Assembly (NCBI RefSeq): GCF_000009365.1
Contig: NC_008260.1
Coordinates: forward strand, 2,947,001 to 3,011,000
Length of the DNA: 64,000 bases
Reading direction: 5' to 3'
Source: Alcanivorax borkumensis SK2
GTDB lineage: Bacteria; Pseudomonadota; Gammaproteobacteria; Pseudomonadales; Alcanivoracaceae
Each line of letters opens with the position of its first letter. Within the stretch, counting starts at the first letter, position 1. The position numbers were made by a program, and so were the translations under genes. Positions 18,884-28,137 of this stretch are shown here, piece after piece. The notes under the pieces are model-generated. The model saw only the letters and a program-made list of their open reading frames with translations. It searched no databases and had not been told where the DNA came from.

Positions 18884-20356
18884 ATGCCTCCTCGCACCTC
18901 TCAGCACCCGCTGCGCCGCACCAAAATTGTTGCCACCGTTGGCCCCGCCTCTGCCCCCCTCTCCATGCTCGATACGCTGATTGGGGCGGGCGTTAATGTG
19001 TTTCGGCTGAACTTTTCCCACGGCACCGCAGACACCCATCGCGATACCGCCGAACAGATTCGCCATTGCGCCGAGCAACGCGGCGAACACGTAGCGATAC
19101 TGGCCGACCTGCAAGGGCCTAAGATCCGCATTGGCTGCTTTCGCGACGGCCCCATCATGCTCACCGCCGGCCAACCCTTTACGCTTGATACTGCTCTGTC
19201 AGATGACGCAGGCGATACCGAGCAGGTCGGCGTCAGTTACCCACCACTACCCAGCGACTGTGAACCCGGCGATATCCTGCTGCTCAATGACGGCCTGCTA
19301 GAACTCGAAGTAAACACCATCAACCGCACCCGGGTGGAATGCACGGTGCGCGTGGGCGGTGAACTCTCGGATCATAAAGGCGTAAACCGCAAAGGTGGCG
19401 GCCTCAGTGCCCGCGCCCTTACCGAGAAAGACCTGGCGGATATCATCACCGCCGCCGACATGGAGGTGGATTTTCTCGCGCTCTCCTTTCCCCGCGACGC
19501 GGAGGATGTAAACGAAGCACGCCGCCGTTATCAGGAAGCCGGCGGCAAAGGTGACATCATTGCCAAAATCGAACGCGCCGAAGCCGTGGCAGACGACGAC
19601 ACCTTGGATGCCATTATCAATGCCTCCGACGGAGTGATGGTGGCGCGTGGCGATTTGGCCGTGGAAATTGGTGATGCGGAACTTGTCGGCGTGCAGAAGC
19701 ACATCATCCGCCGGGCACGAGCGTTAAATCGCTTCGTGATTACTGCCACCCAGATGATGGAATCCATGATCCACAGCCCACAACCCACCCGGGCAGAGGT
19801 CTCAGACGTAGCCAACGCGGTACTCGACGGCACCGACGCCGTCATGCTGTCAGCGGAAACCGCGGTCGGCGACTTTCCCAAAGAAACCGTACAGGCCATG
19901 GACCGGATCATCCTTGGCGCCGAGCGTACCTGGCAGGAACGCAGGGCTGATCGGCCGATCAACGACAACGCCGACAACATTGACGAAGTGATCGCCATGG
20001 CCGCCATGCAGGCAGCCAACCGACTCAGCAACGTGGCCGCCATTATTGCCATGACGGAAACTGGTAACACCCCGCGGCTAATGTCTCGATTACGCTCTGG
20101 CATGCCCATCTATGCATTCACCCCCTACCCCTCCAGCCAGCGCCGAGTCGCCATTTTACGTGGTGTATATGCCATGCCCTTCGACAGTCACGCACTGGCT
20201 AGCGACACCGTCAACCGCAAAGCGGTGAGCATGTTAGAAGACATGGGCGTAGTGCAGACTGGCGACCGGATACTGATCACCAAGGGCAATTATGCCGACG
20301 CCCACGGTGGCACCAATACCCTGAAAATCGTCGAGGTCGGCAGTAACATTCAATAA
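18884..20356 (+). CDS. pyk: Pyruvate kinase
   Basis: The 490-residue enzyme converts phosphoenolpyruvate and ADP to pyruvate and ATP. Landmarks are RRTKIVATVGPAS, GVNVFRLNFSHG, ILADLQGPKIRIG, the catalytic and cation region IIAKIERAEAV, VARGDLAVEIG, ITATQMMESM, and LDGTDAVMLSAETAVGDFP. I choose the ATG at 18884 (GGAAAG six bases upstream) over 18863. An extended -10 (TGGTATGCT, about 18846-18854) is a plausible promoter. The sequence suits the PykA subgroup, but that is not certain. Confidence 0.95.
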   Translation: MPPRTSQHPLRRTKIVATVGPASAPLSMLDTLIGAGVNVFRLNFSHGTADTHRDTAEQIRHCAEQRGEHVAILADLQGPKIRIGCFRDGPIMLTAGQPFTLDTALSDDAGDTEQVGVSYPPLPSDCEPGDILLLNDGLLELEVNTINRTRVECTVRVGGELSDHKGVNRKGGGLSARALTEKDLADIITAADMEVDFLALSFPRDAEDVNEARRRYQEAGGKGDIIAKIERAEAVADDDTLDAIINASDGVMVARGDLAVEIGDAELVGVQKHIIRRARALNRFVITATQMMESMIHSPQPTRAEVSDVANAVLDGTDAVMLSAETAVGDFPKETVQAMDRIILGAERTWQERRADRPINDNADNIDEVIAMAAMQAANRLSNVAAIIAMTETGNTPRLMSRLRSGMPIYAFTPYPSSQRRVAILRGVYAMPFDSHALASDTVNRKAVSMLEDMGVVQTGDRILITKGNYADAHGGTNTLKIVEVGSNIQ

Positions 20357-20364
20357 TTCTTTTG

Positions 20365-20400
20365 CGGAGCCTTCATGCCATTTCCGTTGTGAAGGCTCCG
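20365..20400. terminator. Stem-loop downstream of pyk
   Basis: CGGAGCCTTCA (20365-20375) pairs with TGAAGGCTCCG (20390-20400), an 11-bp perfect stem. There is no T-run after it, so it may act as a Rho-dependent boundary or 3'-end stabiliser. Confidence 0.55.
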
Positions 20401-20638
20401 GCTCTGCACCCTAAAGAGCAAAACGCTCGCTCTGCCAAAAAAACCGCAAATTTTTTTTCAGAAACACCTTAGCAGCAAGCTTGCACAGACAATGGTCGGC
20501 TCCACTGTGTGCAATAGGTTGCAACAGATAAAATGCTCTCCCCCAACATTTTCTCAAGCGCCAGTCGAAAGCGGCTTTTCGGCAACAGTCATCCTTATTC
20601 TTTGCTGGCATAGTAACGCCTGAATTGAAGGAGGAACC

Positions 20639-20857
20639 ATGTCTGACTCCATTAGTACCTTAAAGCAAAAAGGGTTGCCCGCCGATGCGCTAGCCTTTAT
20701 TGAATCCCTGCCCGCAGATCAAGCCAACACGTTAGCTGATGCGGTGCTTGCCGCCTTGGCAAGCAAAGACGCTCGCGTAGAAAGAGCCATGAATAATGCT
20801 TTGAATGTCGTACCGGGGCCTTTTCGTCGGCCAGTCAAAAAAATGTTGTTCGGTTAA
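20639..20857 (+). CDS. Short alpha-helical protein, unknown function
   Basis: A 72-residue soluble protein beginning MSDSISTLKQKGLPADALAF and ending FRRPVKKMLFG. It is predicted helical, with LPADALAFIESLPADQA resembling one unit of the helical repeats in the next gene. A GGAGGA site sits just before the ATG. It is 15 bp upstream of 20873 and surely co-transcribed with it, so the two probably work together. No known family is recognised. Confidence 0.65.
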   Translation: MSDSISTLKQKGLPADALAFIESLPADQANTLADAVLAALASKDARVERAMNNALNVVPGPFRRPVKKMLFG

Positions 20858-20872
20858 AGCTGGAGTATAAGC

Positions 20873-22027
20873 ATGCATATTGAAACCCAAGCAGAGCTAC
20901 TCAAACTGAGCCGATTACTGGAAACCGATGAAACAGACATGGCGTTTCTAGAGGGTCAGGACCTAACGTCCCTGGCCGCATTCCGCACCCGTATTTCCAG
21001 CTTTTTTTATCAGCAACATCAGGATAGCTATCAACGGTTGGCAGGCATCAGCAAACTGGTACCCACCGGCGCCAGCGCCAAGTTGGCCACCACCGTGCTC
21101 GGCTCGGTATTGGCGGCGGGCATTGCATCCGAGCTACCCGCCGACCGCGCTATCAAACTAGCGGACAAACTACCCAACGACTTTCTCGCCAAGCTATGCA
21201 TCCACCTTGAGCCGACATATTCTCGCGCTCTGCTGGCCGCCATGCCCGACAAAATTGTTGCCACTGTGGCCAAATCATTACTGGCCATGAATGAACACAT
21301 CACCCTTGCCCGCTTTGTAAACGTGATTCAACCCTCTGCATTGAAAGCGGTTACCGCTTCGGTAGAGGATGGCGAAGCCATGGTGAAAATTTCGCTGTAT
21401 CTAGAAGATAAGAGCACGCTCAATACTTTGCTCGGTTTACTCAGTGAAACCCAGCAACGCGCTACATTGAAAGCGGCCACCGATCATGAATTATGGCCCG
21501 CTGTGCTGTCACTTAACGGCCATTTGAATACTCAGCTTCGCGGCCAAATGGGGAACTTGGTGGCCGAGCAAGGCGAAACCGTACTCAGCCATATTATCGA
21601 TGTGGCCAGTGAGCAACGCCTGTGGACCAATCTATTACAGGCTGTTAACGCCATGGATAATGCGCATCAACAAACTGTGGTCAACGTGCCCAAGTTACGT
21701 GAAGACACTATTATAGAAAGCCTTATCACCACCGTGGCCGAAGAAAATAGCTGGGACGAGCTACTTCCTTTGTTCTCGCTACTGGACCACGCCCACCTAA
21801 CGCCAGCGCTAGAGGTGCTCACCGAGCGTCAACCCCAGGCCCTGAACCAAGCACTACGCCAAGCTCACGACAGCAGCCTGCTGGGGCTGTTTGGGCATTT
21901 GCCCGAGGATCAGTTACCCCGAGTTGCTAAAGCCATTCAAAGCCAGGGAACAGATAACTGGACGGCCTTTGTTGCTCGCAATGGCGATGCCCACGAAATC
22001 GAAGCGCTGAAAGCACAGATTACATAA
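20873..22027 (+). CDS. Helical-repeat protein, unknown function
   Basis: A 384-residue soluble protein with no signal peptide or membrane segment. It is built of amphipathic helices in short repeats such as LPADRAIKLADKLPNDFLAK, LHIHL/LEPTYSRALLAAMP and DKIVATVAKSLLAM, which recall the superhelix of the MgtE N-domain or FliG-type armadillo folds. I see no catalytic motif, so a scaffolding or protein-binding role is likely. It forms a two-gene operon with 20639-20857. The family is not recognised. Confidence 0.6.
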   Translation: MHIETQAELLKLSRLLETDETDMAFLEGQDLTSLAAFRTRISSFFYQQHQDSYQRLAGISKLVPTGASAKLATTVLGSVLAAGIASELPADRAIKLADKLPNDFLAKLCIHLEPTYSRALLAAMPDKIVATVAKSLLAMNEHITLARFVNVIQPSALKAVTASVEDGEAMVKISLYLEDKSTLNTLLGLLSETQQRATLKAATDHELWPAVLSLNGHLNTQLRGQMGNLVAEQGETVLSHIIDVASEQRLWTNLLQAVNAMDNAHQQTVVNVPKLREDTIIESLITTVAEENSWDELLPLFSLLDHAHLTPALEVLTERQPQALNQALRQAHDSSLLGLFGHLPEDQLPRVAKAIQSQGTDNWTAFVARNGDAHEIEALKAQIT

Positions 22028-22360
22028 ACCATCAGCTCCGAGGGTTGCTCCTACATTACGGTTAAGCAACGTCCAGGAAGGCGCTATCGTTCAACTTACC
22101 AATCGACGTAAGTAGCGCCTTGCGGATACTAACGTACCCGCCCCACAAGAGTTCTGCACCTCGCACACCGACAGTTATCATCGAAATATGGATGACCACC
22201 GCGACGACGCCCTGGATCTATCTCCTCGGCGTTAACGACTAGGCTGCTGCAAAAGCTGTGCATACCCGCGTATTTGTCGCACAGCAACAACAGAAAAGCG
22301 GTGCCAGACTTTTCAATATCTTCACGGATGTAAGGCGAGAGCAAGATAGGCAATCCGTGT
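22028..22360. other. Intergenic region with a two-part hairpin
   Basis: AAGGCGCT (22078-22085) pairs with AGCGCCTT (22114-22121), enclosing ACTTAC (22094-22099) with GTAAGT (22108-22113): a long hairpin with a bulge on one side. It separates the helical-repeat operon from the convergent MATE gene and may terminate both. A 74-codon minus-strand ORF here is not convincing. Confidence 0.45.
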
Positions 22361-23731
22361 TCAGTTTGATCGTGCTTGAACGCTCAAGTGATCTTCCCTC
22401 AACGCTTGTTGATAGAAACCCCACGCCATGATTCCGGCCAGCACATTGCCCAATGCGGCCCCTAGAGCAAAGCCACCGAAACCACCAAACTCCAAACCCA
22501 ACCATAACAAGGGCAAATAGCACAGGAACAAACGCAGGAAGGAAATCACCATGGCACGCATGGGCCAGCCCAGCGCATTGCTGGCCGATACCACCAGCAT
22601 GCATACGCCAAGGAAACCATAGCTAGGCGGAATCCAGCGAATCAGTACGGTTAGATAAGCCTGCACCGCCGGCGTATCCACCAGTACGCTGGCCAACGGC
22701 GCGGCAAACAACGCCATCACCAACCCCAGCACCACCTGCCAGACAATCACCATGCCGGCGGCCACCTGCATCAACCGCCGCACCGTGGCCCAGTCGTTGC
22801 TGCCATAACAGCGCCCCAGCCAGGGCGGTAGCGCCATGGTCATCCCCAGCACCCAAACAATGGAGAAGCCTTCCAACCGACTGGCCATGCCCCAAGCCGC
22901 TACCGCCTGATCGCCGGAACGGGCCACCAAGGCCGTAGCCACCATGGCGGCCAGCGGCGGCATTAGCTGGCTAACCATGGCCGGACCGGCAATCTGTGCA
23001 AACGGCCAAGCAGACACGCGCACCTGCGCCACCATGCCATGGCGTTGCACCCAACCTTTGCCCCGCAAGGCATACGCCACAATGACGCCACCGATGGAAA
23101 ACGCCAACAGCGTCGCTAATGCCGCACCGGGCAAACCCAAGCCCTGCCAATCGCCAATGCCAAAAATAAGAATCGGATCCAATAACAGATTCAGCAAACT
23201 GGTCGCTACCATCATCATGCCTGGAAAACGGGTATTGCCGTGGGCACGGAACAGGCTGTAGCCAAAATACACGACCCCGCCTACCCACATGGCCGGCACC
23301 TGCAAAGCCCAGAAGGGGCGAATCATGGAGCGAATCTCGTCGCTAGCCCCGAGCAACCTAAACGCCGGCTCTTGGATGAGCCATAACACCAGCACCAACA
23401 TACCTTGCAGTAGACCGCCACCGACCAACACCAACGCACCCAACCGATTGGCTTGTTCTTGCTGGCCAGCGCCAATAGCCCGAGAAATCAACGCGGCAAT
23501 AGCAATGCCGATGCCCACCTGAACGCCGATAACCAGAAACGCCAGCGGGAAAGTAAACGACTGGGCGGCCAGTGGCTCCGTACCCAGCCTGGCCACAAAG
23601 ATACTGTCGACCAGATAAAAGCCCAATAGGGACATGACGCCCATGGCCATAGGCCAAGTCTGCTGCCATAACTGGCGAACCAGGGTCAGAGTGGGCAAGG
23701 ATGCCGTATCGGTTTGTGGGGTGCCGTTCAC
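22361..23731 (-). CDS. MATE family multidrug/Na+ antiporter
   Basis: A 456-residue inner-membrane transporter with about 12 hydrophobic segments in two similar halves, typical of the multidrug and toxin extrusion family, which exports cationic compounds using Na+ or H+. Recognisable segments are QTWPMAMGVMSLLGFYLVDSIFVARLG and PAMVSQLMPPLAAMVATAL. The substrate is unknown. Its start overlaps the stop of the small YrhK-like gene upstream by 4 bp (ATGA), so the two are translationally coupled. Confidence 0.88.
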   Translation of the reverse strand: MNGTPQTDTASLPTLTLVRQLWQQTWPMAMGVMSLLGFYLVDSIFVARLGTEPLAAQSFTFPLAFLVIGVQVGIGIAIAALISRAIGAGQQEQANRLGALVLVGGGLLQGMLVLVLWLIQEPAFRLLGASDEIRSMIRPFWALQVPAMWVGGVVYFGYSLFRAHGNTRFPGMMMVATSLLNLLLDPILIFGIGDWQGLGLPGAALATLLAFSIGGVIVAYALRGKGWVQRHGMVAQVRVSAWPFAQIAGPAMVSQLMPPLAAMVATALVARSGDQAVAAWGMASRLEGFSIVWVLGMTMALPPWLGRCYGSNDWATVRRLMQVAAGMVIVWQVVLGLVMALFAAPLASVLVDTPAVQAYLTVLIRWIPPSYGFLGVCMLVVSASNALGWPMRAMVISFLRLFLCYLPLLWLGLEFGGFGGFALGAALGNVLAGIMAWGFYQQALREDHLSVQARSN

Positions 23732-24021
23732 GTAACGTCCTGCCGATTATCTACCTCGCCGGGATGGCGACCCTTACTGCGTTCGTAGGTCACGATGGCG
23801 CTGCCGATACTGCCAATCAACATGCCCACCGAGCCGATAATAAACAGCCAAGTGCCAGCCTGCTGCCAGCTTTCCCAAAGAAAAAACACACTGCCAACGA
23901 CAAAGGTGCCATTACCAATCAAACCTAAAATAACGTGGAACCACTGATACCGATGGACAAGTGCGCGAGTCAGTGCCCAGCTGCTGGAGTTCGATGAGGA
24001 TGGTGAAGTAGATGTCATCAT
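23728..24021 (-). CDS. YrhK-like small membrane protein
   Basis: A 97-residue protein with two hydrophobic segments (about 28-50 and 56-77). WFHVILGLIGNGTFVVGSV and GTWLFIIGSVGMLIGS match the pattern of the YrhK-like domain: an aromatic residue, glycine-rich first helix, then a second helix. The N-terminus is Ser/Thr-rich. It overlaps the MATE gene by 4 bp. Function is unknown. Confidence 0.65.
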   Translation of the reverse strand: MMTSTSPSSSNSSSWALTRALVHRYQWFHVILGLIGNGTFVVGSVFFLWESWQQAGTWLFIIGSVGMLIGSIGSAIVTYERSKGRHPGEVDNRQDVT

Positions 24022-24106
24022 GGTCCCTCTAGCTGAATCAGGAGAGCGAGCCTAACACGGCTACGAGGAACTGTCCGTCAAACGCCACCCTGCCCAGTGG
24101 CTGCGC

Positions 24107-25201
24107 TTACAGAGGGTGCAAACGATCAACTAGTTTGCCGGTTTCAACCAACTCCAGAAACTCATCGCCAAGATGCTGACTTTCAGCCACCGCCTTGCGC
24201 CAATAAGCCTCGCGACCAGCGTCATTACCACGATACTGTTTGAAATCCGTACGATCGGGAAGCTTGCCGTGGGGCAGGCGTGCCAAATAGTCGCGGGACG
24301 GGGTGACTAGCAACAGGTTGCGCAAGCGTTGCGGGTCGCCGTTGCGCCACCGCAACGGTTTATCAAACCAACCGGGGATTACCCGATCAGTGAAATGCGG
24401 GAACAACACAATACCTTCGCTCTGATAAGGCAGGTCTAGGTGATAATCGACCAGGCCGCCATCGCGATACACGCCATCTGGAGCACCGGGCAAGCCGGTG
24501 ACGCCGTCCAGCACCATGGGAATCGCGGCACTGGCCAACAATGCCGCCCGCACATTATCCGCCCGCAGATTCACATGGTGGGTGGTGAAATCATTGAGCT
24601 CCCCCAACGGCAAAGCATCCCCTTGCGGATAAACCAGCGCACGCTCCATAAACCAGCCGATAGCTCGGCGGCTAAACAAATTGGTGCCAATCAAGCCTGC
24701 CAGCCCTAGCCCCAACCCTAGCCCCCCCTGACGGGCCATCAACCCACGGCTGCGGGTCATCACAATCACCAGCCGGTAATCCGGATTATGCAGAATCCGC
24801 TGATCCCGATCCTGCAGCAGTTCCGACAACATCTGCGCGCAGCGCAGGCTTATCTCTTTGGCGGTGATGCCTTTAGGAAAACGCTGCTGAGTATAGAGCG
24901 CAGCCAAACGGGCCAGGCCTTCGCGGGCATCGCCCATGGTAATGGCCGCAAACCGCCAGCTGCCGATAGACGCGCCAATCAAGGTCCGCGGGCGCGGCGC
25001 GGTGGGCAAAAAATCCCCGAACACCGCTTGGTCTAGGCCGTTGATGCCTAACGCTTTTGGCCCGCCGGCAGCGCCGGGAACGATATCCACATCGGCGGCC
25101 CGCAGTCCATGTTCGCGCAAATGCGCAATGGCAGCGCTCCCCGCGCGAAGAGACAACGCAGGGGCTGAGGTATGAATAGAAACCACCCAATATCTCCGCA
25201 T
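24107..25201 (-). CDS. Patatin-like phospholipase
   Basis: A 364-residue protein with the patatin Ser-Asp dyad architecture: the oxyanion glycines in PGAAGGPKALG, the nucleophile serine in GASIGSWR (G-x-S-x-G), and the catalytic aspartate in YRDGGLVDYH. Patatins are lipid acyl hydrolases. No signal peptide is evident. The start is uncertain: ATG at 25201 has a poor ribosome site, whereas the in-frame GTG at 25186 is preceded by GGAG at good spacing. Confidence 0.82.
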   Translation of the reverse strand: MRRYWVVSIHTSAPALSLRAGSAAIAHLREHGLRAADVDIVPGAAGGPKALGINGLDQAVFGDFLPTAPRPRTLIGASIGSWRFAAITMGDAREGLARLAALYTQQRFPKGITAKEISLRCAQMLSELLQDRDQRILHNPDYRLVIVMTRSRGLMARQGGLGLGLGLAGLIGTNLFSRRAIGWFMERALVYPQGDALPLGELNDFTTHHVNLRADNVRAALLASAAIPMVLDGVTGLPGAPDGVYRDGGLVDYHLDLPYQSEGIVLFPHFTDRVIPGWFDKPLRWRNGDPQRLRNLLLVTPSRDYLARLPHGKLPDRTDFKQYRGNDAGREAYWRKAVAESQHLGDEFLELVETGKLVDRLHPL

Positions 25202-25580
25202 CTATTCCAGCAGGAGTAACTATGGTAACGAGAAAAAGAAACGCGCCGAAATAGCATTCCACTATTGGAGCAAAACCGTACGGCAATCCTGCCGCTGAAG
25301 ATCGCTCAAGACGCAAGTGAACGCTAATGGCTGCTCAGCAGCGGCACCACAAATTGGGAACAACGCAGGAAAGGAAACACGAAGGGAAGCCAGCCTGAAA
25401 GACTGATCAGGTAACGGGCTCAACGGCCTGCCAGATCACGCCGCATCAGCAGCGGTTAACCTCGACCCAGCAAACGCTGGCACAGAGTGGCGCCATCCCT
25501 GGCTAAAAATAATGACATCAGGCATCCCTCTGATGTTGCGCCTGTTTTGGCAGACGCGCTTCTGCTACTAGCCTAGCGAA
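25202..25580. other. Intergenic region with terminator for ppnP
   Basis: No gene is supported. On the minus strand, CATCAG (25529-25534 reversed), an eight-base loop and CTGATG (25515-25520 reversed) are followed by a T-rich TCATTATTTTTA, a plausible Rho-independent terminator for the nucleoside phosphorylase gene. The remaining 300 bp show nothing recognisable. Confidence 0.5.
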
Positions 25581-25865
25581 TTATTCGCCGTAGAGACAAA
25601 GATAGGCCGTATCAATAGCCACTTTCACCTGGAATTTCTGGTCAGCCTCAATCTCAAAGGTTTCCCCGGCAACAAAGGTTTGCCAATCGGCACTGCCCGG
25701 CAACTTAACCGTTAGGGCACCGCTGGTTACGGTCATGGTCTCGTGTTCACTGGTGCCGAATTCATAATCACCCGGCGCCATAACACCGATAGTGGCTGGC
25801 TTGGTTTCGGTTTGAAACGCAATGGATGCCACCTTGGCATCGAAGTATTCGTTGACCTTGAACAT
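25581..25865 (-). CDS. ppnP: Pyrimidine/purine nucleoside phosphorylase
   Basis: A 94-residue single-domain cupin-like protein of the PpnP (formerly DUF1255/YaiE) family, which phosphorolyses several nucleosides to the free base and ribose-1-phosphate. Diagnostic segments are [49 protein letters not shown] and the C-terminal [10 protein letters not shown]. Length is that of the family. Monocistronic, with terminator-like hairpins on both sides. Confidence 0.92.
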   Translation of the reverse strand: MFKVNEYFDAKVASIAFQTETKPATIGVMAPGDYEFGTSEHETMTVTSGALTVKLPGSADWQTFVAGETFEIEADQKFQVKVAIDTAYLCLYGE

Positions 25866-26108
25866 ACAAGAGACTCCGCTGATTCAATGGAGGCGCGAGT
25901 ATGCCAAAAGCCTGAGCAAATCACCGCTTATTTCCCATTGTTCGCGAAAACCGGCCACTAACTAACCGTGCCGACATCGCCTGAAAGCGTCATTAGCTGT
26001 CCAATGGTGGCGCAGTAGCAAAGGGCGTTGCCGTAGGCCAGTTTGGGATGGCGTCAATGGAAAAGGAAGTGCCTGACTGTTTGGTTCATGGCATGAATAA
26101 AACGCAAA

Positions 26109-26135
26109 AGGGCATCGTAATCACACCGATGCCCT
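26109..26135. terminator. Bidirectional terminator
   Basis: AGGGCATCG (26109-26117), nine-base loop, CGATGCCCT (26127-26135), followed by ACTTTTTGG on the plus strand and TTTGCGTTTT on the minus strand. It ends the 28-26 kb minus-strand group. The rest of 25866-26201 shows no gene. Confidence 0.8.
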
Positions 26136-26201
26136 ACTTTTTGGTATTGGTTGGCCTTTCAGGGGTTTTTCTAGGGAGCCCTGGAGCTAGCTAGCTGACG
26201 T

Positions 26202-26951
26202 TTAGTTTGTGAACGGTTGGCAGTACAAGGAGATCTGGTCGTCGTCGCTATCAAATTCCGTATAAGCAATGATTGCGTCGTAGCTGCGACCGCTGCTGAC
26301 ACTACAACTCACCTCATCAATCATTACGCCCTGAGTTTCATTGTTGATAGTAACGGTCAGGTTACTGCCAGCACTGAGTGATACATAGCTGCTGCCATCG
26401 GCATATTCCAATCCACTCACAAGCGGTTGGCCGCCGGGAATGCCACTGCTTGAGGTAACGCTCAACTCATCTCCGGATAAGCGCGACAGAGTATTGATAA
26501 AGCGAACTCGAATCTGCCCGCTGGCTACATCCATTTTCTGATGACTGAAGGTTTTCAGCTGGCGATTATCTAAGGTGGTATCCCCCATCAGCACCACGGT
26601 GTAACGATTGCCGGCAATGAGAGTGCGATTGATCGGGCCGCTGACCAGCGAGCTGCCTGAACTGCTACCACGAACATCGAAGGCCACCGACTGGCTGTCA
26701 TCATCCAGATCCAGGCTATTGACACTCACGTTGCCCCGCGTGGTGTAGTCCACGTCACTTTCCAGTGCCGAATTCTGGTCATCCACGAACAAATCCACGG
26801 TAATATCGTCTTCGCTGCCGCCACCTACCTGGGTAAGCTGATTATGGAAGTACAGCCGAGTACTGTCGGAGAATAGATCATCGTCTTCATCACAACCGAA
26901 TGCAGACAAACCGACAACGGACGCCGCCATCACCAATCGCAGAAAAATCAT
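26202..26951 (-). CDS. Exported DUF4397-like protein, possible lipoprotein
   Basis: A 249-residue protein with a short signal sequence ending in SAFGC, followed by an acidic DEDDD stretch. The Cys could be lipidated, although Phe at -2 makes the lipobox imperfect. The mature part has two similar beta-rich halves: LYFHNQLTQVGGGSEDDITVD (shortened pattern), then GQIRVRFINTLSR, with a TVVLMGDT strand; this is the layout of DUF4397 domains. It overlaps the upstream permease gene by 4 bp. Function is unknown. Confidence 0.6.
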   Translation of the reverse strand: MIFLRLVMAASVVGLSAFGCDEDDDLFSDSTRLYFHNQLTQVGGGSEDDITVDLFVDDQNSALESDVDYTTRGNVSVNSLDLDDDSQSVAFDVRGSSSGSSLVSGPINRTLIAGNRYTVVLMGDTTLDNRQLKTFSHQKMDVASGQIRVRFINTLSRLSGDELSVTSSSGIPGGQPLVSGLEYADGSSYVSLSAGSNLTVTINNETQGVMIDEVSCSVSSGRSYDAIIAYTEFDSDDDQISLYCQPFTN

Positions 26952-28069
26952 CGCTGTTCACTCCCGGAGGAGGATTCAGCCTGCGCGCTTTGGACCGGCA
27001 ACCCAGGCACATCCTCCTCGTTAAATTCACGGATAAAGATACCCCAAAACGCGACAAAAAGAGCCGCTAGCAGAGGACCAACGGCAAACCCAGTGATACC
27101 AAACATGGCCAAACCACCCAGGGTGGAAAATAGCACCACATAGTCCGGCAACTTGGTATCACGGCCCACCAGAATCGGGCGCAGAATATTGTCCACCAGG
27201 CCGATCACAAACACCCCGAACAAAATCAGGACGGTGGCCTCCTTCATGTCGCCCACGGCATACAGATACAACGCCACCGGGAACCAGATCAGCCCTGCAC
27301 CCACCGCAGGAATGAGTGACAGTACCGCCATCACTACCCCCCACAGTAAAGCGCCAGGAATGCCCAGCCACCAAAAAATCAGCCCGCCCAAAGCACCCTG
27401 CGTAATCGCCACCAGCAGGTTTCCCTTAATGGTGGCACGGGTCACTTCCGCAAACTTAGCAAACAGTAACTCTTCACGCTCATCGCCTAGAGGCAGAGCC
27501 CTAATCAGCATAGCCACCATGGAGTCACCATCGCGGATCAGGAAAAACGCCAGATAGAGCATCAAGCCCAAGTTGAGGAAGAATTGAAAGGTATTCTGCC
27601 CTACCGCCAATGCCCGTTTAGCGAGGAACTGACCGGCGCCGGTAAACGCCTTGACCGCCTGTTCTTTGATTTTTTCAAGGTCCACATCAAAACGCTCTGC
27701 CAGAGATTGCACTCCCGGAAAAGCGTGTTTGACCTTGTCCACATAGCTGGCCAGATCAATCTCACCGCTTTGCACCTTCTGAAACAACCCGACCCCTTCG
27801 GTGACGAATGAGGTCGCCACCGCCAGCACAGGAATCACCACCAGCACTACACACAGCATCAGGGTAAACAGCGCCACCAAATTACGTCGTGTCGGCCAGC
27901 GAGCCAGCAAGCGTTTATGCAAAGGATAGAAAATCACACTAATTGCGCAGGCCCAAAAGATAGGCGCAAAGAAAGGCTGAATCAGCAAGGCAAACACGGC
28001 GCTCACCGCCACTAGGGAAAACAGAAAAGCACGCTGTTCCAGTTTTTCCAATATTCCCGAGTCCCGCAT
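26948..28069 (-). CDS. AI-2E family (PerM/YhhT-like) permease
   Basis: A 373-residue inner-membrane protein with about eight hydrophobic segments of the AI-2E family. Characteristic are the early LLIQPFFAPIFWACAISVI helix pair, the long periplasmic helix region (SLAERFDVDLEKIKEQAVKA) and the C-terminal GLVDNILRPILVGRDTKLPD signature. Family members include a Na+/H+ antiporter and TqsA; the substrate is not predictable. The acidic C-terminal tail is not membrane embedded. It is coupled to 26202-26951 by ATGA. Confidence 0.85.
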   Translation of the reverse strand: MRDSGILEKLEQRAFLFSLVAVSAVFALLIQPFFAPIFWACAISVIFYPLHKRLLARWPTRRNLVALFTLMLCVVLVVIPVLAVATSFVTEGVGLFQKVQSGEIDLASYVDKVKHAFPGVQSLAERFDVDLEKIKEQAVKAFTGAGQFLAKRALAVGQNTFQFFLNLGLMLYLAFFLIRDGDSMVAMLIRALPLGDEREELLFAKFAEVTRATIKGNLLVAITQGALGGLIFWWLGIPGALLWGVVMAVLSLIPAVGAGLIWFPVALYLYAVGDMKEATVLILFGVFVIGLVDNILRPILVGRDTKLPDYVVLFSTLGGLAMFGITGFAVGPLLAALFVAFWGIFIREFNEEDVPGLPVQSAQAESSSGSEQR

Positions 28070-28137
28070 ACCCTGCCGCCTCCTTATCTCTCGTCATTCG
28101 GATAAAACCGAAGCCGTCCGTCCGAGCCCAAGCGAGG

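Noticed and set aside
20411..20611. 66-codon Cys-rich minus-strand ORF upstream of the helical-repeat operon
   Set aside because: It covers the likely promoter region of the operon, and there is no homology or clear start.
22078..22121. Integron attC-like site
   Set aside because: The bulged hairpin recalls attC, but no GTTRRRY/RYYYAAC core pair fits and there is no integrase or cassette array.
22129..22353. 74-codon minus-strand ORF with several cysteines, after the MATE gene
   Set aside because: No ribosome site, odd composition, overlaps the intergenic hairpin area and resembles no family I know.
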